10,262 bases of DNA from Cylindrotheca closterium (lineage: Eukaryota; Bacillariophyta; Bacillariophyceae; Bacillariales; Bacillariaceae): assembly GCA_933822405.4 (NCBI GenBank), contig CAKOGP040002071.1, positions 1-10,262 on the forward strand, written 5' to 3'. Of this stretch, positions 6,205 through 10,262 are shown piece after piece (positions within the stretch are counted from its first letter, which is position 1; every line of letters begins with the position of its first letter). The position numbers and the translations under genes were made by a program. The notes below the pieces were generated by a model. The model saw only the letters and a list, made by a program, of their open reading frames with translations, had not been told where the DNA came from and made no database searches.

Positions 6205-7502
6205 CTATTTTTCTTCACAACATGTTCTCCAGCTGTCTGACAATTCGCCAAGTATTGACGCCATCATGCTGGGAGAAGGACAAAGGTTGACGGATCGCGC
6301 CTGTCGCCGATCCGCAAATGAAACAGATTGCTCGGTTCCGAACGAGTTTTCCGACATGTAAAGATACGAATACTTTTTTCCGCTGTTGATCGCAAGGGAG
6401 CCAAAGAAATCTGGAATGGCATAACCCTTCCAAAGATTGAACACGTGAGCAAAACATGCGCGCTTCATTTCAAGAACTCAATTGCGGTCATTACCTTGGG
6501 AAAAAGTTCGACTAGGTGAGAACAGCGTGCATTCATAAAGGCCACACCAGTGAGCTGAGCGCCATGTGAAGCAACCAGAATGTCAATCGATCGGAAGAAT
6601 GACACTTGCTCAACAAAGTCCAAGCCTTCGAAGTATTGGACCGACACCGAGTTGTTGTGGGAAAAGTCCTGGACGACTGGTGTCCTGGCCAGGAGGTCGG
6701 CATTGATGATTGACCTTCCTGCTGATATCCGTCGATTCAGAATGCCAATTCGAGGCTTCTTTCTCAAGCAAGTGCGATCACTATTATTTTGGAGTTGAAA
6801 CTCGTTTGCAGTAAGATGATTCAATTGCGTTGCTTGGTTGAGTATGTAACCACCAGATATTTCGATTGGCTGAGACTTCATTTGTCCCCCTTCGTCACGT
6901 TTTCGTTCCGTGTATTCTTTCTTGCTCAACACATCCAACTTTAGCTGTGATTGAAAGACTTGAAAGATACCAGCAAGAAAAGGATTTCGCTTCAAGTTCT
7001 TCTCTACCTGGCCTGATACGAGGAGAATAGGTCGGTTGTCTGGATATGTCTGCCATAGAGAAAAGCAACCATAAAGTTGTTGCATTGTATGAGGGAAATG
7101 CATCGCAGACGCTCGATCCTTGTTGAACTCACACACAACCTCTTTGTCGTCTTTGGATACTGGATAATTCCAATAGCTTGAAGCGTTAGCATAATTTGGA
7201 AACGATGATACTTGTTCCATTGGTTGATTTGCTCTAGGTTTGCATTGATTTCTACGATTCGCTAGGTTTTCCATGGGTCGTTGACTCGGATGCCTCGCAT
7301 TTTTATTGGAGTGGACTAGCATGCTGTGGTTGGACACATTCGATTGGGAAGTGCTGACATACAAGAGTGCTTTTTGTTGAGTGTTTGTTTGGTTTGAAGT
7401 GTTCAAAAAGTTGAACAAAATTCCCTTTCGGGAGGTGGAAGTTGCAATCAATGCAACTATAAGTAACGCAACTATATGACACCTCAAAAATGTGCGTCTC
7501 AT
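6205..7502 (-). CDS. Family 61 glycosyltransferase, type II membrane protein
   Basis: Exon 1 runs 7502-6495 and exon 2 6426-6205, with a 68-bp intron (GTAATG ... TGGAAG on the minus strand) in phase 0; the product is 409 residues. Residues 8-24 form one hydrophobic segment after MRRTFLR, giving a short cytosolic tail, signal anchor and luminal catalytic region, as in Golgi glycosyltransferases. A low-complexity stem with several N-x-S/T sites follows. The conserved C-terminal block is present: D307-I-L-V, then SHGAQLTGVAFM (312-323), matching the HGAxLTN..F signature of GT61 (DUF563), then LVELFPK (330-336). Splicing adds GYAIPDFFGSLAINSGKKYSY, which fits the family's C-terminal pattern and supports the intron. 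Family members transfer xylose, arabinose or GlcNAc to glycans; the substrate here cannot be inferred. Without splicing the protein ends after nine extra residues. Confidence 0.85.
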
Positions 7503-7969
7503 GCCAGCGGTTCATGTCATGTGCAGAATGTTATATCGGATTGTGGTTACAGTAGTGTACCGGTACCATAGGCTTCAAAGCAAAAAGCAAATTGCCCCTT
7601 TTCTGTGTTTCTCCAATTCCTCTCAAGGCTAAATAAGTACCACTAGAGTAACGGTCGAGAATCAATTCAAAATCGCTAACCGTTATTATATCATCGAAAT
7701 TCGACCGTTGAGTTCAGGTTTTGCGTTTTTGACGGACTACCCAACATGAAATCAGCGACGATTCTACGTGATTTGTTCGTACAATGCAGGTAAGTTTCAG
7801 CCAGTCATCGCTCCGGTTTTGCAGTACTATACTGTACAGCATTCCTACTACCATCATAGTTTTCTCCTCAAACTTGAAACCCCAAACAACTCCCATAAAA
7901 GCGTTGAGATTGGACGAGCAGAACTAACCATTGCAATACAAACTAGTTTATCGGGTACAAGAATACAAA
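7503..7969. promoter_or_regulatory. Divergent promoter region with possible 5' exon of the HA gene
   Basis: This gap separates the divergent starts of the GT61 gene (minus) and the HA-repeat gene (plus) and should contain both promoters. It has a TACCGGTA palindrome at 7558-7565. A strong donor-like CAG-GTAAGT lies at 7787-7795, after an ATG at 7746 with 14 open codons. Joining it to an acceptor at 7859 (TCATAG) would give a 5'-leader intron of 70 bp but a different frame; joining to CCAG at 7977 (188-bp intron) would fuse the short upstream frame to the HA frame at residue 3. Neither can be chosen from sequence alone. Confidence 0.45.
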
Positions 7970-9082
7970 ATGACCAGAGATCTAGTATGGGAATGCCGAT
8001 ACAAGGAGCTTGTGGAATGGAAAAGGATCCACGGGCACTGTGAGGTACCTCAGAAGAATGGGAGCCTTGGACGATGGGTTCATCGTCAGCGTGAAAGCAA
8101 GCACAAGAACAACATGAGCGAAGAAAGAACGCAGAAGCTGAATGATCTTGGTTTCGTTTGGCGTCAGAAGTCGTCGCGACCAACGGACACCTGGGACGAG
8201 AGGTTTCAGCAGCTCGTTTCCTACAGGCAAGTTCATGGAGACTGCAACGTACCCCAGTCGTACGAAGATATGCCTGGTTTGGGACGTTGGGTGAACCGTC
8301 AGCGTACTGCCAGGGCAAAAAATGAACTTGGAGAAGAGAGGGTTGCCAAGCTACGAGGCCTTGGCTTTTCATTCAACACGAAGAACTTCTTGTGGGACGC
8401 CCGCTTTCAAGAACTCGTTCGGTTCAAAACCGAAACCGGTCATTGTGATGTTCCATATGGCTGGAGCGAAAACAAAGAACTCAGCAAGTGGGTACAAAAG
8501 CAACGCTACCTGCACACTCTCAAGAACCGAGGCGCCAAAAGTAACCTTACCGATGAGAGAGAATCGAAGCTCAAATCCCTGGGGTTTGTATGGAACGCCA
8601 GTAGTACTTCCTGGGACACACACTACAATGCCCTATGTCTTTACAAGAGACGACATGGAAATTGCAACGTTCCTCGTCCCTACCCAGAGAATCCAAAACT
8701 ATCTAATTGGGTCTACAACCATAGAAGCGAATATTCCAGAAAACGTCGTGGTCTCAAGAACAATCTAACAGCTGAGCGCGAAGAAAAGCTTAATGCCGTT
8801 GGATTTTCATGGGTTCTCAAACAAAAGACAAATCCAGATGTACAAGAGCACGACGAACGAGATGATGTCACATCCAGTCCCAAAAGAGGAGCTGAATGGC
8901 TGGAATCAGATGATCGCACTGAGGCTTCGGACCACAAGCGTCATTGTGCCGAAGTGCGAACAATATCATCGCCAGTCCCATCCTCTTGCGATGTTCCCCA
9001 GAAAGCGCGACCCAATTTGTCGCACGATGACGATCAAGTGATGGTAGCTTCACAACTGCTAAACCTACGTGCTTTATTCTAG
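7970..9082 (+). CDS. Four-repeat helicase-associated (HA) domain protein
   Basis: A single-exon frame of 370 codons. The start at 7970 is the first ATG after an in-frame TAA at 7925, with A at -3. Four tandem HA repeats (Pfam Helicase associated, PF03457 type) span about residues 7-64, 75-135, 142-208 and 215-281. Each follows W-x(3)-Y/F-x-x-L-x(5)-x-G-x-C-x-V-P, then L-x-x-W-V-x-x-x-R, a basic linker, and L-x-x-x-R-x-x-K-L-x-x-x-G-F-x-W/F. The remaining 90 residues are polar, Ser/Asp/Lys-rich and probably disordered, with a KRH-containing basic patch near 310. HA repeats are small helical, Myb-like folds, thought to bind nucleic acid; stand-alone multi-repeat proteins are abundant in diatoms and mostly uncharacterised. 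No helicase domain is present, so enzymatic activity is not expected. It diverges from the GT61 gene. Confidence 0.88.
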   Translation: MTRDLVWECRYKELVEWKRIHGHCEVPQKNGSLGRWVHRQRESKHKNNMSEERTQKLNDLGFVWRQKSSRPTDTWDERFQQLVSYRQVHGDCNVPQSYEDMPGLGRWVNRQRTARAKNELGEERVAKLRGLGFSFNTKNFLWDARFQELVRFKTETGHCDVPYGWSENKELSKWVQKQRYLHTLKNRGAKSNLTDERESKLKSLGFVWNASSTSWDTHYNALCLYKRRHGNCNVPRPYPENPKLSNWVYNHRSEYSRKRRGLKNNLTAEREEKLNAVGFSWVLKQKTNPDVQEHDERDDVTSSPKRGAEWLESDDRTEASDHKRHCAEVRTISSPVPSSCDVPQKARPNLSHDDDQVMVASQLLNLRALF

Positions 9083-9568
9083 ACGACAAGAATGGCAAAG
9101 GCGTTGCATCTGCATTATCAAGCTGCAACTAGCACTATTTACCACTAATTGTTGTTTAGACCCAATAGATACAAACAGATTATTGTGTTCGGCCACGATG
9201 GATGAAACTAGAGTGGGAGTAGTGCACAGTATTGCTTTCGTTGTGAACCCTATTGATTGTACTCACGTTTGAGCACAACTTGAATACTTTGAAAGAATGT
9301 GCCATAGACAACAATAGACAACGTAAGCGATGGACACGGAAAGGCATCAAAACTTCAGTCGAGAAGAAGAAGCATCAGGGTGGAAAGATACAGCAGTACC
9401 AACAATTGAGAACATGTAATATAGTAGTATGCATTATTGCCCCTGGTCTAGCTGTGTACCAACACTGATGTAGCTGTTCTAGGAACCAAGTCTCATGACA
9501 GCCTTTTAAAATAAACATTATCAAGCCCCCTTTTATTGGCAACCCTCTCGATTTGGCGTTTTGAAAGG
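9083..9568. other. Intergenic region downstream of the HA gene, no gene seen
   Basis: Short open frames occur on the plus strand (to about 9468) but none shows a recognisable domain. It presumably contains the 3' untranslated region of the HA-repeat gene. The sequence before the putative LTR ends ...GAAAGG. Confidence 0.5.
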
Positions 9569-9745
9569 TGACTACGATAGAACTGACCAGGTTCGTACTA
9601 TAATATGGAGGAAAAGAAAAAATGTCAGGAACTCATAAGAGTGGTGACTCTCTGCTCTCTGGTCAGTGACTGTGCTACGTATGACGCACAGACGACTCTA
9701 TCCTGACCTCCTCTTCGGCTGTTGACTGTCAGACAAACGCCTCCA
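9569..9745 (-). repeat. Putative short LTR of the copia element
   Basis: On the minus strand, downstream of the decayed copia pol end, a purine run (TGAGAGGAGGGAGGT at 9760-9746) is followed by TGGAGG..., and about 177 bp later by ...GTAGTCA. This is the layout of polypurine tract then 3' LTR with TG...CA ends. No second LTR copy is within the window, so the limits are tentative, especially the left one at 9569. Confidence 0.3.
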
Positions 9746-9760
9746 ACCTCCCTCCTCTCA
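9746..9760 (-). other. Candidate polypurine tract
   Basis: TGAGAGGAGGGAGGT on the minus strand, 13 purines among 15 bases. It sits about 125 bp after the stop of the copia pol remnant and directly before the putative LTR, where the primer for plus-strand DNA synthesis is expected in an LTR retrotransposon. Confidence 0.35.
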
Positions 9761-9883
9761 TGCCTGATGGCACAAGAACAGATCAGATACGATATCTAGG
9801 AGTGTAGGATATGGTTGACTAATGTTACGATTGAAATGGCTGCTGTTTGGATTTCCTGGCTGAATAGTGGAGGCATAATGGGA

Positions 9884-10126
9884 TCAAAGCATAGTTTTAT
9901 CAAGGATTGTGTGGAATGCGTTGCCTCCCAATGATTTTGTACAAATGTCTGCCCAATTTTCGTGGATATTGCACCAAATGGGGCGAACAATTCTGCCTGC
10001 CACTGCCTCTCTGACCATGTGGTAAGAAATCGCAATGTGCTTCTTTTTCAATTCCGAATTCACTAAGAAGCTTGCTGTTGTTGGGATATGACGAAATAGG
10101 AGTTTATACGTTCCAAAAGAAACTAT
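9884..10126 (-). pseudogene. Decayed 3' end of a Ty1/copia pol gene (RNase H region)
   Basis: An 80-codon frame without ATG, ending TGA at 9884. Its core, SELKKKHIAISYHMVREAVAG followed by ENWADICTKSLGG, matches the conserved end of copia RNase H: the L-K-K-K/R-H-x-x-I-x-Y-H-x-V-R-E motif, then A-D-x-x-T-K-x-L. Upstream, fragments resembling the SFG and YKLL segments of the same region are closer together than normal and no complete reverse transcriptase is seen before them, so internal deletions are likely; a stop precedes the frame at 10127-10129. In diatoms such elements belong to the CoDi copia lineages. The protein is not functional as it stands. The element would extend past the right edge of the window. 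Confidence 0.75.
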
Positions 10127-10262
10127 TCAAGTACAAGGTTTTCGACACGTGCGATCGGATTTTGATCGTGCAAGATGTCGGGATTCGACGCAAGTATGCC
10201 GGACGCAAGTCTGTCGGACAATCTGTATCCACACAAACAGGAAAAGATCCTGTACAAGTGGA
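10127..10262. other. Right edge, probable retroelement debris
   Basis: No intact frame. A short imperfect direct repeat, GACGCAAGTATGCCGG followed by GACGCAAGTCTGTCGG (10187-10218), is visible. The stretch lies upstream, in the minus-strand sense, of the copia remnant, but no reverse transcriptase motif is recognisable in it. Confidence 0.4.

Noticed and set aside
9258..9276. GTACTCACGTTTGAG resembling the element's iteron spacer (TACTCACACGTTTGAG)
   Set aside because: A single partial match lacking two bases and without the GAGTTATAACTC palindrome; likely chance.

Overview
This window looks like nuclear DNA from a microbial eukaryote, most probably a pennate diatom or close stramenopile relative. 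The evidence is short GT-AG introns (68 to 128 bp), a gene made of helicase-associated (HA) repeats (a family much expanded in diatoms), a Ty1/copia remnant, and compact genes set in repeat-rich DNA. The species assignment is inference.

Layout. Positions 1-2730 are repeat-rich and hold no convincing host gene. They contain a possible decayed integrase fragment (minus strand, 58-279), a MITE-like inverted repeat (958-1106), two identical 74-bp direct repeats (2340-2413 and 2659-2732), and a minus-strand tRNA-like, SINE-like segment joined to the second of these. Positions 2733-4533 form a discrete 1.8-kb DNA-transposon-like element. It has 16-bp perfect terminal inverted repeats, a flanking CTG duplication, and two subterminal arrays of a 20-bp unit in opposite orientations, built on the palindrome GAGTTATAACTC. 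Inside lies one two-exon gene for an unrecognised 185-residue charged coiled-coil protein. The element sits exactly at the end of the second 74-bp repeat.

Positions 4534-9082 are the host-gene part: PSMA1, the 20S proteasome alpha-type-1 subunit (plus, one intron); a family GT61 glycosyltransferase (minus, one intron, type II membrane topology), convergent with PSMA1; and a four-repeat HA-domain protein (plus), divergent from the GT61 gene. Positions 9083-10262 return to transposon debris: a putative short LTR with polypurine tract, and the decayed 3' end of a copia pol gene on the minus strand.

The three host genes have unrelated jobs (protein degradation, glycosylation in the secretory pathway, probable nucleic-acid binding), and nothing indicates joint function. 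The most interesting object is the element at 2733-4533, with its inverted palindromic arrays and unknown intron-containing gene. No transposase is recognisable in it, so it is either non-autonomous or uses a protein outside the families I can recognise by eye.
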